Assembly (NCBI RefSeq): GCF_000020505.1
Contig: NC_011027.1
Location: forward strand, 728,001-792,000
Source of the DNA: Chlorobaculum parvum NCIB 8327
Lineage (GTDB): Bacteria > Bacteroidota > Chlorobiia > Chlorobiales > Chlorobiaceae
DNA: 64,000 nt
Reading direction: 5' to 3'
Of this stretch, positions 55,801 through 64,000 are shown piece after piece. The notes beneath the pieces were generated by a model. That model saw only the letters and a program-made list of their open reading frames with translations. It was not told the origin of the DNA and did not search any database. The position numbers and the translations under genes were made by a program. The number at the start of each line of letters is the position of its first letter. The stretch's first letter is position 1.

Positions 55801-56700
55801 CTGATGCAGCTCAGCCCGATCTTCCGCGACGCCTTCGGTATTCTGATGGATCAGCTCGACCGCCTCGTCAAGGACGCGGCGAAGGCCGACGAGCCGCATG
55901 AGATGAACTTCATCAAAAAGCATGTGGACGAAGCGCTGGCCGAAGGGATGGATTTCGAAGCGGCCACCTCGCGCCAGTTCACGCAGGCGCCGGGTGCTTA
56001 CGGAACCTACGTTGACGACATGATCGAAGACTCGGCGTGGGAGAACGAGGGCGATCTGGATGACCTCTTCATCCGTCGCAACAGCAGCGCGTACGGCGGC
56101 GGGCGCAAGGGCGAGAAGCAGTCGGAGATTCTGCAGAAGCTGCTCGGCTCGGTCGATCGCGTGGTGCACCAGGTGGACTCCACAGAGTTCGGTATTTCCG
56201 ACATCGACCACTACTTCTCCTCATCCGGTTCGCTCCAGCTCGCCGCGCGGCGTCGCAACACGAAGACTTCGGACATCAAACTCAACTACGTCGAGTCCTT
56301 CACCTCGGACATCAAGCTCGACGAGGCCGACAAATCGCTGCGCGTGGAGTATCGCTCCAAGTTGCTCAATCCAAAGTGGTTCGAGGGGATGCTCAAGCAC
56401 GGCCACAGCGGCGCGGGCGAAATCAGCAACCGCGTCACCTACATGCTCGGCTGGGACGCCGTCACCAAGAGCGTGGACGACTGGGTCTATAAAAAGACCG
56501 CCGAAACCTACGCGCTCGACCCCGAAATGCGCGAACGCCTCGCCACGCTCAACCCGCAGGCGATCAAGAACATCGTTGGCCGAATGCTTGAAGCGCACGG
56601 CCGTGGCATGTGGAAAGCCGATCAGAGTATGATCGAGGAGCTGCAGGAGATCTATGCCGACCTTGAGGACAGGCTGGAAGGTATGGCGGACGACGATTAG
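52882..56700 (+). CDS. bchH: Magnesium chelatase subunit H (BchH-family, possibly the BchT paralogue)
   Basis: This is the large porphyrin-binding subunit of Mg-chelatase, 1272 residues, beginning MAQRRKITAIVGLEQYNAGL. It has the CobN/Mg-chelatase fold throughout, with conserved parts such as VGMHGSVEWMPGLQTGLTGE and LPYIFIDTSGRNGHYGSYEE. Green sulfur bacteria carry three paralogues, BchH, BchS and BchT; from memory, in C. tepidum the copy next to bchI-bchD is bchT. Paralogue identity cannot be settled here. It is probably in the same operon as bchI-bchD, after a 318-base gap. Confidence 0.93.
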   Translation: MAQRRKITAIVGLEQYNAGLWRKIKSMLDKDAELVQLSDVDLEKQNPEAATAIREADCVFMSMINFKEQIDWFKEQLDQAINEKTIFIFESMPEAMALTKVGSYQVTEGKSGMPDMVKKIAKMLVKGRDEDALYGYMKLMKIMRTILPLVPNKAKDFKNWLMVYSYWLQPTPENIVNMFRLILREYFDSNVKVEPIVDVPNMGLYHPDAKEYFKDVKSFKSWSKKRGVNFDKSQKMALLFFRKHLLQEKTYIDNTIRTLEKHGVNVFPAFVMGVEGHVLVRDWLMKEKIDLLVNMMGFGLVGGPAGSTKPGTAADARHEILTGLDVPYMVAQPLLVQDFESWHELGVSPMQVTFTYSIPEMDGATAPVILGALQDGKVETVQERLDRLAILSKKWMRLRATSNRDKRVALVVYDYPPGLGKKATAALLDVPTTLLRILERLKKEGYNVGTLPESPTKLFEMLDRATDYQIMQNKPEAIKVSREKYNELATYHERERIEERWQAFPGEIAPVGSEEVFLGGLRLGNIYIGVQPRLGVQGDPMRLIFDKANTPHHQYISFYRWISREFDAHALVHVGMHGSVEWMPGLQTGLTGECWPDALLGEVPHFYIYPVNNPSESTIAKRRGLATMVSHVVPPLARAGLYKELPALKDLLADYRERNQAQGEDVEQVQEAIMTKAELLNLTDDCPRRPDEPFSDFVSRLYIYIVELENRLISNSLHVFGEAGPLESQIITITETIKNRGENGRSLPYIFIDTSGRNGHYGSYEEISSLSRKGDEAAIQLREWAENACREFVKQTMFDRKNPMQVFESVTGGGRMPEEDKPFIQRIIQEGAMMIQALSDNSSEMNSLVKVLDGGYIPSGPGGDLVRDGMNVLPSGRNIHSIDPWRIPSETAFKRGTLIADGLISKHVAENDGQYPETIAEVIWGLDTIKTKGEAVAVVIRLMGAEPAYDAFGKISHYNLTPLDKLGRPRVDVLMQLSPIFRDAFGILMDQLDRLVKDAAKADEPHEMNFIKKHVDEALAEGMDFEAATSRQFTQAPGAYGTYVDDMIEDSAWENEGDLDDLFIRRNSSAYGGGRKGEKQSEILQKLLGSVDRVVHQVDSTEFGISDIDHYFSSSGSLQLAARRRNTKTSDIKLNYVESFTSDIKLDEADKSLRVEYRSKLLNPKWFEGMLKHGHSGAGEISNRVTYMLGWDAVTKSVDDWVYKKTAETYALDPEMRERLATLNPQAIKNIVGRMLEAHGRGMWKADQSMIEELQEIYADLEDRLEGMADDD

Positions 56701-56730
56701 TTGATACTTGACCGTTGATCATGAATAGTG

Positions 56731-56762
56731 AAAGGCGGTCCCGACTTGTCGGGATCGCCTTT
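56731..56762 (+). terminator. Hairpin/terminator after bchH
   Basis: AAAGGCG-G-TCCCGA pairs with TCGGGA-T-CGCCTTT. The inner palindrome TCCCGACTTGTCGGGA also belongs to the dispersed palindromic class. The short T run makes termination plausible. Confidence 0.7.
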
Positions 56763-56803
56763 CGTGCGTCAGACCGCTTGCGCCTGCTTTTGTCCGGGGA
56801 ATT

Positions 56804-56831
56804 TGTAGGGGCGGGTTTCACGCCCGCCCTG
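56804..56831. repeat. Short palindromic repeat
   Basis: TTTGTAGGGGCGGGTTTCAC then GCCCGCCC. It shares the TTTGTAGGGGC core with the pair at 36529-36608. Confidence 0.55.
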
Positions 56832-56857
56832 ATCGGTCGGATTCATTCGAGCTTGCC

Positions 56858-57964
56858 TCAAATCCGCGTCCTCATACAGTGGATGAAGCGGCCTTTAACG
56901 CGGTTGGCGAACCATTTCGTCGTGAGGTTCTTGCTGACAAATTTCGGGCTGTGCAGGGAAATTTCAGGAAGCACGGCGTAGATAGTGCGGCCGTACTTTT
57001 TCTTGTACATTTCCGCAAGTGTTTTGTACGACCAGGTATCCTCAAAGTCGTAGCTCTTTTCTTTTGAGAAATCCTTTCTGATTTGCTCCTCGTCGAATAC
57101 GATCTCTTTGTCTTTCAACAACTCGATGAAGCTGGCGTAGGTTGCCGAGGGAACACCTTTGCCGTTTTCGTAACTGAGCAGGTCGCCGTCCAGATCGACG
57201 GTTTTCCGTGCTACACGCGCCAGCATTTTCTGGAACCCGGCATTGCGGCTTGAATAACGTCCGGCGTTGTAATCGGCGAACACATATTTCCAGTCATCAT
57301 AGTTGTGCTTATAGTCGAGCAGCCGGGCGGATCCGTAAAAGACGCCGCCCTTGCAGGTGTAGAGGATTTCACGGATGCTTCCGCTGCCGACGTTTTTCGG
57401 CTTTTTCGGGTAGTGCTCGGCGAACTTCACCGATACCTGCATCGAACCGAGGGTTGTGACCAGGTCGCTGATGTCTTTGTTGAACACGATGAGAATGGGC
57501 TTGGTGATGCTGGCCGAGGTGAACTCGTTGTACCAGAGCTCGAAATCGCGCTCGCTCTTGATCGAGTCGATGTTCTCGCGGAAGGTGTTGCCGTTCGCTG
57601 CGTGCTGGTCCAGCCTCAGCTGAATCAGTTGCTGTACAATGAGGTTGGAACTGGCGTTTTCAATCTTTTTCCGGAGGATGTTCGGCATGCCGCTATTTTT
57701 CGGAACGGTCTTGAAGCTGCTTTCCTGCATGATTACCGAGATTACAGCGCAGGCGTGTTCCTTGTCAACCGGTTGGCCCAATTCCTGAAGGCTCTCCCTG
57801 ATGGCTCTTGCCCAGATGTCGGGTGAATCGACATGCGGGCTGGCGGCAAGCACCAGCTTTTCGATTTGCCGTTGTGACAGGCCCTGTTCCTGGTCATGTG
57901 AGCAGCCGCTCAGGAACAGGTTTAAGAGGAACATGAGGGCGGCGAACCGGAATGCTCTGTTCAT
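56858..57964 (-). CDS. DUF1615-like lipoprotein
   Basis: About 368 residues from the ATG at 57964; an upstream in-frame ATG at 57982 lacks a ribosome site. A signal peptide ends in the lipobox LSGC, so the protein is lipid-anchored. The mature part has a lysozyme-like helical pattern, HACAVISVIMQESSFKT, whose Glu-Ser is reminiscent of lytic transglycosylases, and later VFADYNAGRYSSRNAGFQKM. It matches DUF1615-type proteins in length and layout. Murein-hydrolase activity is inferred, not shown. Confidence 0.8.
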   Translation of the reverse strand: MNRAFRFAALMFLLNLFLSGCSHDQEQGLSQRQIEKLVLAASPHVDSPDIWARAIRESLQELGQPVDKEHACAVISVIMQESSFKTVPKNSGMPNILRKKIENASSNLIVQQLIQLRLDQHAANGNTFRENIDSIKSERDFELWYNEFTSASITKPILIVFNKDISDLVTTLGSMQVSVKFAEHYPKKPKNVGSGSIREILYTCKGGVFYGSARLLDYKHNYDDWKYVFADYNAGRYSSRNAGFQKMLARVARKTVDLDGDLLSYENGKGVPSATYASFIELLKDKEIVFDEEQIRKDFSKEKSYDFEDTWSYKTLAEMYKKKYGRTIYAVLPEISLHSPKFVSKNLTTKWFANRVKGRFIHCMRTRI

Positions 57965-58094
57965 CGTGTTACTTCTTGTCATTGATGGTAAGGTGAAGAT
58001 TCAGCCATAAGAGGCCGACAGAGTTTCATGACCCGAAAATAATCATTTTCAGGATGGCTGGTAAGGAGTTCTGATGTGGTATGCTGTAAATCGA

Positions 58095-58121
58095 AAAACC
58101 CCGGTTCGGGCCGGGGTTTTT
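58095..58121 (-). terminator. Intrinsic terminator after guaB
   Basis: AAAAACCCCGG-TTCGGG-CCGGGGTTTTT. The arms are perfect and A/T runs flank both sides, so it could also act on the opposite strand. Confidence 0.85.
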
Positions 58122-58144
58122 CGAGTGTGGTGCTGAACAGTCGT

Positions 58145-59629
58145 TTAATGCGAAGTCGAGTAGTTCGGAGCTTCCCGGGTGATCATCACATCGTGCGGGT
58201 GGCTTTCGCGGAGGCCTGCGGAGGTAATGCGCACGAAGCGGGTGTTTTTCTTCAGCTCTTCGATGTTTTTGACGCCGCAGTAGCCCATCGAGGATTTCAG
58301 GCCGCCGATGAGCTGATAAACCACCTCGTCGAGCGGGCCTTTGGCCGGGATTCGGCCTTCGATGCCTTCGGGCACGTACTTCTTGGTTTCCGCCGAAGCG
58401 TCCTGGAAGTAGCGGTCGCTGCTGCCTTCCGGTTCGCTCATCGCGCCGAGTGAGCCCATGCCGCGGTACGCCTTGAAGCGGCGGCCTTCGTAAAGAATTG
58501 TCTCACCGGGGCTTTCGTCCGTACCGGCGAAGATGCTGCCCATCATGACCGTGTCGGCTCCGGCGGCGAGCGCCTTGGAGATGTCGCCGCTGTATTTGAT
58601 GCCGCCATCAGCGATGATCGGCGTATCGGTTTTGGCGGCCTCTTTGGCGCAGTTCATGATAGCGGTGAGCTGCGGCATGCCGACGCCCGCCACGACGCGG
58701 GTGGTGCAGATGCTGCCGGGCCCGATTCCGACCTTGACGGCGTCGGCACCGGCTTTGACCAGATCCCTGACGGCTTCCGGCGTGGCTACGTTACCGGCGA
58801 TGACTTCGAGTTCGGGATATTTCTCCTTGATGGTTGCGACCATGTCGAGCACCGCCTGACTGTGGCCGTGCGCCGTATCGACCGCCACCACATCGACGCC
58901 AGCCTCGACCAGGGCATCGACCCTCGTGATAGTGTTGGAGCGGATGCCGACTGCCGCGCCGACACGAAGCCTTCCATGCATGTCTTTGCAGGCATCCGGG
59001 CATTGCTTGCGCTTCTGAATGTCCTTGAAGGTGATGAGGCCCTTGAGATAGCCTTCCTCGTCGATGACGAGGAGCTTTTCAATTTTGTTTTGCATGAGGA
59101 TCTCCTCGGCGGCCAGCAGGTCGATGTCCTCCTGAGCCGTGATGAGGTCGGTCGTCATGATGGTGGTGATCTTCTCGTTGGACGAGGTGGTCATGCGCAG
59201 ATCCCTGTTGGTGACGATGCCTTTGAGCAGCAGGCAGCCTTCAGGGGTCGGGCGTTCGACGACCGGAATGCCCGAGATGGAGTGGCGGAGCATCAGGTCG
59301 ATCGCTTCCTGAATGGTCGCATCCTCGAACAGGGTGATGGGATTGCGGATGATACCGCTCTCGAAGCGCTTGACTTTTGCCACGTGCCGCGCCTGTACGT
59401 CGATCGACAGATTTTTGTGGATGATGCCGATGCCGCCAGCTCGTGCCAGAGCAATAGCCAGTTCCGCTTCGGTGACTGTATCCATAGCCGCACTCACCAG
59501 CGGGAGGTTGACCTCGATGTTGCGGGTCACGCGAGATTTGACGACGGTCTCCTTGGGCAGAACGTTGGAATAGGCGGGAACGAGCAATACATCATCGAAC
59601 GTCAGTGCATCGTACAGAATTTTGTCCAT
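58145..59629 (-). CDS. guaB: IMP dehydrogenase
   Basis: GuaB oxidises IMP to XMP, the rate-limiting step to GMP. From the ATG at 59629 ([20 protein letters not shown]) it has 494 residues. Two CBS domains sit at about 95-205. The catalytic Cys is in [17 protein letters not shown], and the flap follows with [12 protein letters not shown]. Length and motifs are typical. It ends at a strong terminator. Confidence 0.96.
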   Translation of the reverse strand: MDKILYDALTFDDVLLVPAYSNVLPKETVVKSRVTRNIEVNLPLVSAAMDTVTEAELAIALARAGGIGIIHKNLSIDVQARHVAKVKRFESGIIRNPITLFEDATIQEAIDLMLRHSISGIPVVERPTPEGCLLLKGIVTNRDLRMTTSSNEKITTIMTTDLITAQEDIDLLAAEEILMQNKIEKLLVIDEEGYLKGLITFKDIQKRKQCPDACKDMHGRLRVGAAVGIRSNTITRVDALVEAGVDVVAVDTAHGHSQAVLDMVATIKEKYPELEVIAGNVATPEAVRDLVKAGADAVKVGIGPGSICTTRVVAGVGMPQLTAIMNCAKEAAKTDTPIIADGGIKYSGDISKALAAGADTVMMGSIFAGTDESPGETILYEGRRFKAYRGMGSLGAMSEPEGSSDRYFQDASAETKKYVPEGIEGRIPAKGPLDEVVYQLIGGLKSSMGYCGVKNIEELKKNTRFVRITSAGLRESHPHDVMITREAPNYSTSH

Positions 59630-59806
59630 AGGTGGCTTGTTAAAATATTTGCGGCAAAAATGAATCAGCCAATTTACGAAAGTGAGCACGGAATGGCAAT
59701 GCCGCGCGGCTCATGGGCAGCGGTTTTAGTGATTTTTCCGGCCATGAAACCGTGATAAAAGTTTTAAAAATCAGAAAAGCGTTGTACATTGCAAACCATC
59801 GAAAAT

Positions 59807-59894
59807 GGAGAGGTCGCATAGTTGGTCTAGTGCGCTCGCCTGGAAAGCGGGTAGGGTGTAACAGCCCTCGAGGGTTCGAATCCCTCCCTCTCCG
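59807..59894 (+). tRNA. tRNA-Ser (GGA)
   Basis: Acceptor GGAGAGG pairs with CCTCTCC. The anticodon loop CTGGAAA gives GGA, and the long variable arm expected for Ser is present. CCA is encoded at 59895-59897. First of three serine tRNAs. Confidence 0.95.
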
Positions 59895-59979
59895 CCAGGA
59901 AAAAACAGGAGATGCAATTTTCTTCTGGCTATTTTCTGCGAAATCGCTATTTTCTTGCCCGTTCTTTACATACATCGTT

Positions 59980-60062
59980 GGAGGATTAGCCTAATTGGTA
60001 AGGCAGCAGTCTTGAAAACTGCCGGGTTTGCGCCCTTGGGGGTTCGAGTCCCTCATCCTCCG
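59980..60062 (+). tRNA. tRNA-Ser (TGA)
   Basis: Acceptor GGAGGAT pairs with ATCCTCC, and GCAGT-CTTGAAA-ACTGC gives anticodon TGA. CCA is not encoded. Confidence 0.93.
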
Positions 60063-60073
60063 CACACAGTTCA

Positions 60074-60159
<86 letters not shown>

Positions 60160-60163
<4 letters not shown>

Positions 60164-60182
60164 CTGAATAGAAAAAGCTTCC
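60160..60182 (+). repeat. Direct repeat at the end of tRNA-Ser (GCT), copy 1
   Basis: The 23 bases from TCCGCTGAATAG through AAAAAGCTTCC are repeated exactly at 60368-60390. In each case a hairpin and TTCAGGAGGT follow. Confidence 0.75.
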
Positions 60183-60205
60183 GGAAACACCGGGAGCTTT
60201 TTTTT
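60172..60205 (+). terminator. Intrinsic terminator after the serine tRNAs
   Basis: AAGCTTCCGG and CCGGGAGCTT form the stem, followed by eight T. A second, related hairpin is at about 60380-60413. Confidence 0.85.
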
Positions 60206-60367
60206 GTTTCAGGAGGTACGAATCAGGAAGAGGAAGGAGTCGAACCCGAAAAGAGGGTTTGAAATCTCGGGAGGGAGATAATGCCGGATGAGGTTCGATG
60301 CCAAAGACAACCCCCGCATGCGGGGTTGAGCAGAATCTGTTGGCTGAAGCTAATCAATCCCTTCCTT

Positions 60368-60390
60368 TCCGCTGAATAGAAAAAGCTTCC
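60368..60390 (+). repeat. Direct repeat, copy 2 (tRNA-Ser 3'-end relic)
   Basis: Exact copy of 60160-60182, preceded by CAATCCCTTCCTTTCC, which looks like a degenerate tRNA-Ser 3' end (compare GAATCCCTCCCTCTCC). It suggests a decayed tRNA copy or an attachment-site-like duplication. The whole region 60164-60466 holds no gene. Confidence 0.6.
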
Positions 60391-60466
60391 TGCAACATCG
60401 GAAGCTTTTTCTATTCAGGAGGTGCGACTTGAGGTGGGGTAGGAATAGTTAAGCGTAGCTGTTGTC

Positions 60467-61699
60467 TTAATCGATAGCAAAGACTTCGGGTTCTCTGCGG
60501 AGCTTTTTACCTTGTAAAGCGTATTCGTAACGCTTCCCGATAAGCCTCCAGCCTTTCCTTAATCTCCGCCATATGATCTCCGCCGAGCTTTTCCAGCAGG
60601 GCGTTGGCGATGACGGGGCTACGACGGCTTCGGCGACGATTCCGGCGGCGGGGACGGCACAGGTGTCGCTGCGTTCAAATCTCGACTGAACAGCTTCGAG
60701 CGTCGCCAGGTCGAAGGAGCGGAGGGGGGAGACGAGCGAGGAGATCGGTTTCATGGCGGCGCGGATGTGGATCGGCTGGCCGCTCGACATGCTGCCCTCG
60801 ATGCCTCCTGCGCGGTTGGTCTTGCGCCTCAATCCTTTCTCTCCACCGGCAAAGAGTTCGTCGTGCACCTCTGAGCCTGGTTTGCGGGCATTGTCGAAGG
60901 CCGGGCCGATTTCGACGCCCTTGATCGCCTGGATCGACATGATGGCGGCGGCGAGCGCCGAGTCGAGCCTGCGGTCATGCTGGACGTAGCTGCCGAGGCC
61001 CATCGGCACGCCGGTGATATAGACTTCGACGATGCCGCCGAGGGTGTCGCCGTCGGCTTTGGCTTGGTCGATAGCCGCGATGGCGGCCTCGCTGGTTGCC
61101 GGGTCGATCATGCGCACGGGCGATTTGTCCGCTTCGGCGGCGAGGCTTTCAGCTCCAGCGTCGAGCAGCTCTGGCAATGCGGCGGGAGCTGAGGCTTCGG
61201 AGACGGGACCTATGGTGGAGATGTAGCTTCCAATCTGGATGCCGAGCTGCCGCAAAAATGCTCGCGCGAGCGATCCGGCAGCGACTCTGGCGGCGGTTTC
61301 TCGGGCCGAGGAGCGGTCGATGACCGGGCGGATGTCGTCGAAGCCGTACTTGACGAAACCGGTCAGATCGGCGTGGCCGGGGCGCGGGATGGTGATTTTC
61401 TGTACCTCCGCGGAGTTGTCGTCGAACTGCGCCATCGGGACGGTCCAGTTCTCCCAGTCGCGGTTGCGGATGACCATCGCGACGGGCGAGCCTATGGTTT
61501 TGCCGAACCGGATGCCGGAGAGCACTTCGGCGCGGTCGGTTTCGATCTTCATGCGGCCGCCGCGACCGTAGCCCTGCTGGCGGCGGGCAAGCTGATCGTT
61601 GATGTCGGATTCGGTCAGCGCGACGCCAGCAGGCATTCCCTCGACGATTGCCGAAAGCGCCGGGCCGTGCGATTCGCCTGCGGTGAAGTAACGGATCAT
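60467..61699 (-). CDS. aroC: Chorismate synthase, frameshifted near the C-terminus
   Basis: AroC makes chorismate from EPSP in the last shikimate step. MIRYFTAGESHGPALSAIVE and RPGHADLTGFVKYGFDDIRP are classic motifs, as is ERSDTCAVPAAGIVAEAVVA near residue 360. After that the frame reads PSSPTPCWKS, which is not AroC-like. The next frame instead gives VIANALLEKLGGDHMAEIKE and a stop at 60507. One extra base in the G run at 60615-60618 would restore a normal 397-residue enzyme. As written the ORF continues to 60467 (410 residues). Either a sequence error or a real lesion. Confidence 0.9.
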   Translation of the reverse strand: MIRYFTAGESHGPALSAIVEGMPAGVALTESDINDQLARRQQGYGRGGRMKIETDRAEVLSGIRFGKTIGSPVAMVIRNRDWENWTVPMAQFDDNSAEVQKITIPRPGHADLTGFVKYGFDDIRPVIDRSSARETAARVAAGSLARAFLRQLGIQIGSYISTIGPVSEASAPAALPELLDAGAESLAAEADKSPVRMIDPATSEAAIAAIDQAKADGDTLGGIVEVYITGVPMGLGSYVQHDRRLDSALAAAIMSIQAIKGVEIGPAFDNARKPGSEVHDELFAGGEKGLRRKTNRAGGIEGSMSSGQPIHIRAAMKPISSLVSPLRSFDLATLEAVQSRFERSDTCAVPAAGIVAEAVVAPSSPTPCWKSSAEIIWRRLRKGWRLIGKRYEYALQGKKLRREPEVFAID

Positions 61700-61817
61700 A
61701 TCAGTGTGGTGAGAAAAATGTATCGGTTGTTTTTGGGCGCATCATAAAAGGGGATCGCGACTTATCGGGATACCCCTACAGAGATGTTCGAGTTTCAAGT
61801 GCAATAAAGATAATAAA

Positions 61818-61845
61818 AAAGCCCGGTGATGGTGCACCGGGCTTT
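61818..61845 (-). terminator. Intrinsic terminator after hemB
   Basis: AAAGCCCGGTG and CACCGGGCTTT form an 11-bp stem. On the minus strand it is followed by TTTTTT-type sequence, fitting the end of hemB. Confidence 0.85.
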
Positions 61846-61868
61846 GGTCATAACTTTTCAGCCGGGAA

Positions 61869-62873
<1,005 letters not shown>

Positions 62874-63018
62874 TTATGAAGAAAAACGAAGATAAGAAAA
62901 TCCGTCAACATCGTGAAGGCGCCCTTGTGTTTTTCAGCCTATATCGTTAGGTTCGGCCTCAGTTGATTATCTTACGTCATCATTTGCAGCATCAATCATT
63001 TGACAGAACCGTTTGCCT

Positions 63019-63797
63019 ATGACTCCCGACCTTCAGCTTGCGCTTGAACTGGCCGAAAAGGCCGGCAAACTGACGCTTGACTATTTTGGACGCAGGTCGC
63101 TTCAGGTCTTTTCCAAACGAGACGATACGCCGGTGACCGAGGCTGATCGAAATGCCGAGGAGCTGATCCGGCAGGGTATCTCGGCAAAGTTTCCTGATGA
63201 TGGCCTGTTCGGTGAGGAGTTCGACGAGCATCCGTCTGGCAACGGTCGGCGCTGGATCATCGATCCGATCGACGGTACCCGCTCCTTTATTCACGGCGTC
63301 CCGCTGTACGGCGTGATGATCGCGCTCGAAGTCGAAGGGGCAATGCAACTCGGCGTCATCAATTTCCCGGCTCTCGGCGAGCTTTACCAGGCCGAGCGGG
63401 GAGCGGGGCGTTCATGAACGGTTCGCCGGTGCAGGTTTCGGCTATCGCTGAGAATTCGGCTTCTACCGTGGTTTTCACCGAAAAGGAGTACCTGCTTGAC
63501 CCGCCGTCGAATCACCCTGTTGATCAGCTTCGCATCGACGCAGGTCTGGTGCGTGGATGGGGCGATTGCTACGGCCACATGTTGGTGGCGTCCGGTCGGG
63601 CCGAGGTGGCGGTGGACAAGATTATGAGCCCCTGGGACTGTGCAGCTGTCATCCCGATTGTCGAGGAGGCCGGGGGCTGTTGTTTCGATTACCGCGGCCG
63701 TCAGTCGATCATCGACGGCGAGGGTCTCGTGAGCGCCAACAACGCGATGGGCCGCAATCTTATTGCAGCCATCGGCAACGGGGAGCGTGACCGATGA
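63019..63797 (+). pseudogene. Inositol-monophosphatase-family phosphatase (HisN-like), frameshifted
   Basis: The N-terminal half (63019-63417) has the metal site DGLFGEEFDE and WIIDPIDGTRSFIHGVPLYG, then runs into a stop after GELYQAERGAG. The C-terminal half (to 63797) continues in another frame with MNGSPVQVS and MSPWDCAAVIPIVEEAGG. Adding one base to the G run at 63405-63408 joins them as AGAFMNG and gives a 259-residue protein of normal length. Members dephosphorylate inositol phosphate or histidinol phosphate; histidinol-phosphatase activity is plausible but not proven. Confidence 0.88.
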
Positions 63798-64000
63798 CGC
63801 TGGTGACGATTTTGCTTGCCGTGATTATTCTTCTGCTCGGCCTCATCATTTTTATGATGGTGACGGGGTGGCCCGGACGGCAGCGAGAAGAGATGGAACG
63901 GCTGGGCAACGGCTTGCGTCGCGAGATGGCCGAACAGCGTAGCGATAATCTTCAGCTCATGAAGGCTATCCGTATCGAGATCGAAGATGCTGTTCGCGAA
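63794..64000 (+). CDS. RmuC-like protein, 5' end only
   Basis: The frame starts at the ATG at 63794, overlapping the stop of the upstream gene, and runs off the window after 69 codons. A single N-terminal membrane helix (ILLAVIILLLGLIIFMMV) is followed by the start of a charged coiled coil (RQREEMERLGNGLRREMAEQ). This layout fits RmuC-family DNA recombination proteins, but other membrane-anchored coiled-coil proteins would look the same over this short stretch. Confidence 0.55.
   Translation, partial: MTLVTILLAVIILLLGLIIFMMVTGWPGRQREEMERLGNGLRREMAEQRSDNLQLMKAIRIEIEDAVRE

Noticed and set aside
60467-60506. AroC C-terminal extension as a new domain
   Set aside because: The tail arises from a reading-frame change, since the correct AroC C-terminus is encoded in the neighbouring frame.

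Overview
The window reads as a chromosomal segment of a green sulfur bacterium (phylum Chlorobi), most like Chlorobaculum. The main evidence is a Mg-chelatase operon bchI-bchD-bchH for (bacterio)chlorophyll synthesis, a metK-ahcY operon whose structured leader fits the Chlorobi-only 'SAM-Chlorobi' RNA, hemB, and the fairly high GC content of most genes. The assignment comes from gene content read by eye; no database search was possible.

Layout. 0-9 kb: a possible gene remnant, a Kef-type cation/proton antiporter, an alpha/beta hydrolase, trpF, tRNA-Gln, a two-gene folate module (NAD-type methylene-THF dehydrogenase plus FchA-like cyclohydrolase), then ahcY and metK on the minus strand behind a structured leader. 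9-18.7 kb: secreted metallophosphoesterase, HNH endonuclease, sugar-nucleotidyltransferase, Nudix hydrolase and a complete RND efflux operon (adaptor, pump, TolC-like channel). 18.8-25.9 kb: tRNA cluster Pro-Arg-His-Glu, pheT, a coiled-coil gene, zapA, a 6S-like RNA, rny, hisB, a DUF2905 gene, secG and tRNA-Lys. 26-37.4 kb: housekeeping genes including an RNase II-type nuclease, an LptF/G permease, a thioesterase, an RqcH-like NFACT protein, dCMP deaminase, ribD, DoxX, an ABC-F ATPase and an AlkD-like protein.

37.4-43.1 kb is the accessory part. It is visibly AT-richer and holds a MITE-like element with 5-bp target duplications, several very small membrane, secreted, lipoprotein and coiled-coil genes with strong AGGAG-type ribosome sites, a broken paralogue of one secreted protein, a divergent sigma-like protein, and a B12-binding radical SAM gene followed by a secreted SRPBCC protein. 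Its small genes look like an envelope-stress set. This is the best candidate for something undescribed.

43.2-64 kb: prolyl oligopeptidase, an iron-sulfur flavoprotein, an RluA-type pseudouridine synthase, lpdA, the bchI-bchD-bchH operon, a DUF1615-like lipoprotein, guaB, three consecutive serine tRNAs (GGA, TGA, GCT), aroC, hemB, an inositol-monophosphatase-family gene and the start of an rmuC-like gene. Both aroC and the phosphatase gene have a one-base frameshift at a run of four G where five would restore the frame. That suggests either homopolymer errors in the assembly or recent decay. Short palindromic repeats are scattered through the intergenic regions. No CRISPR array, complete insertion sequence, rRNA operon or prophage was seen.
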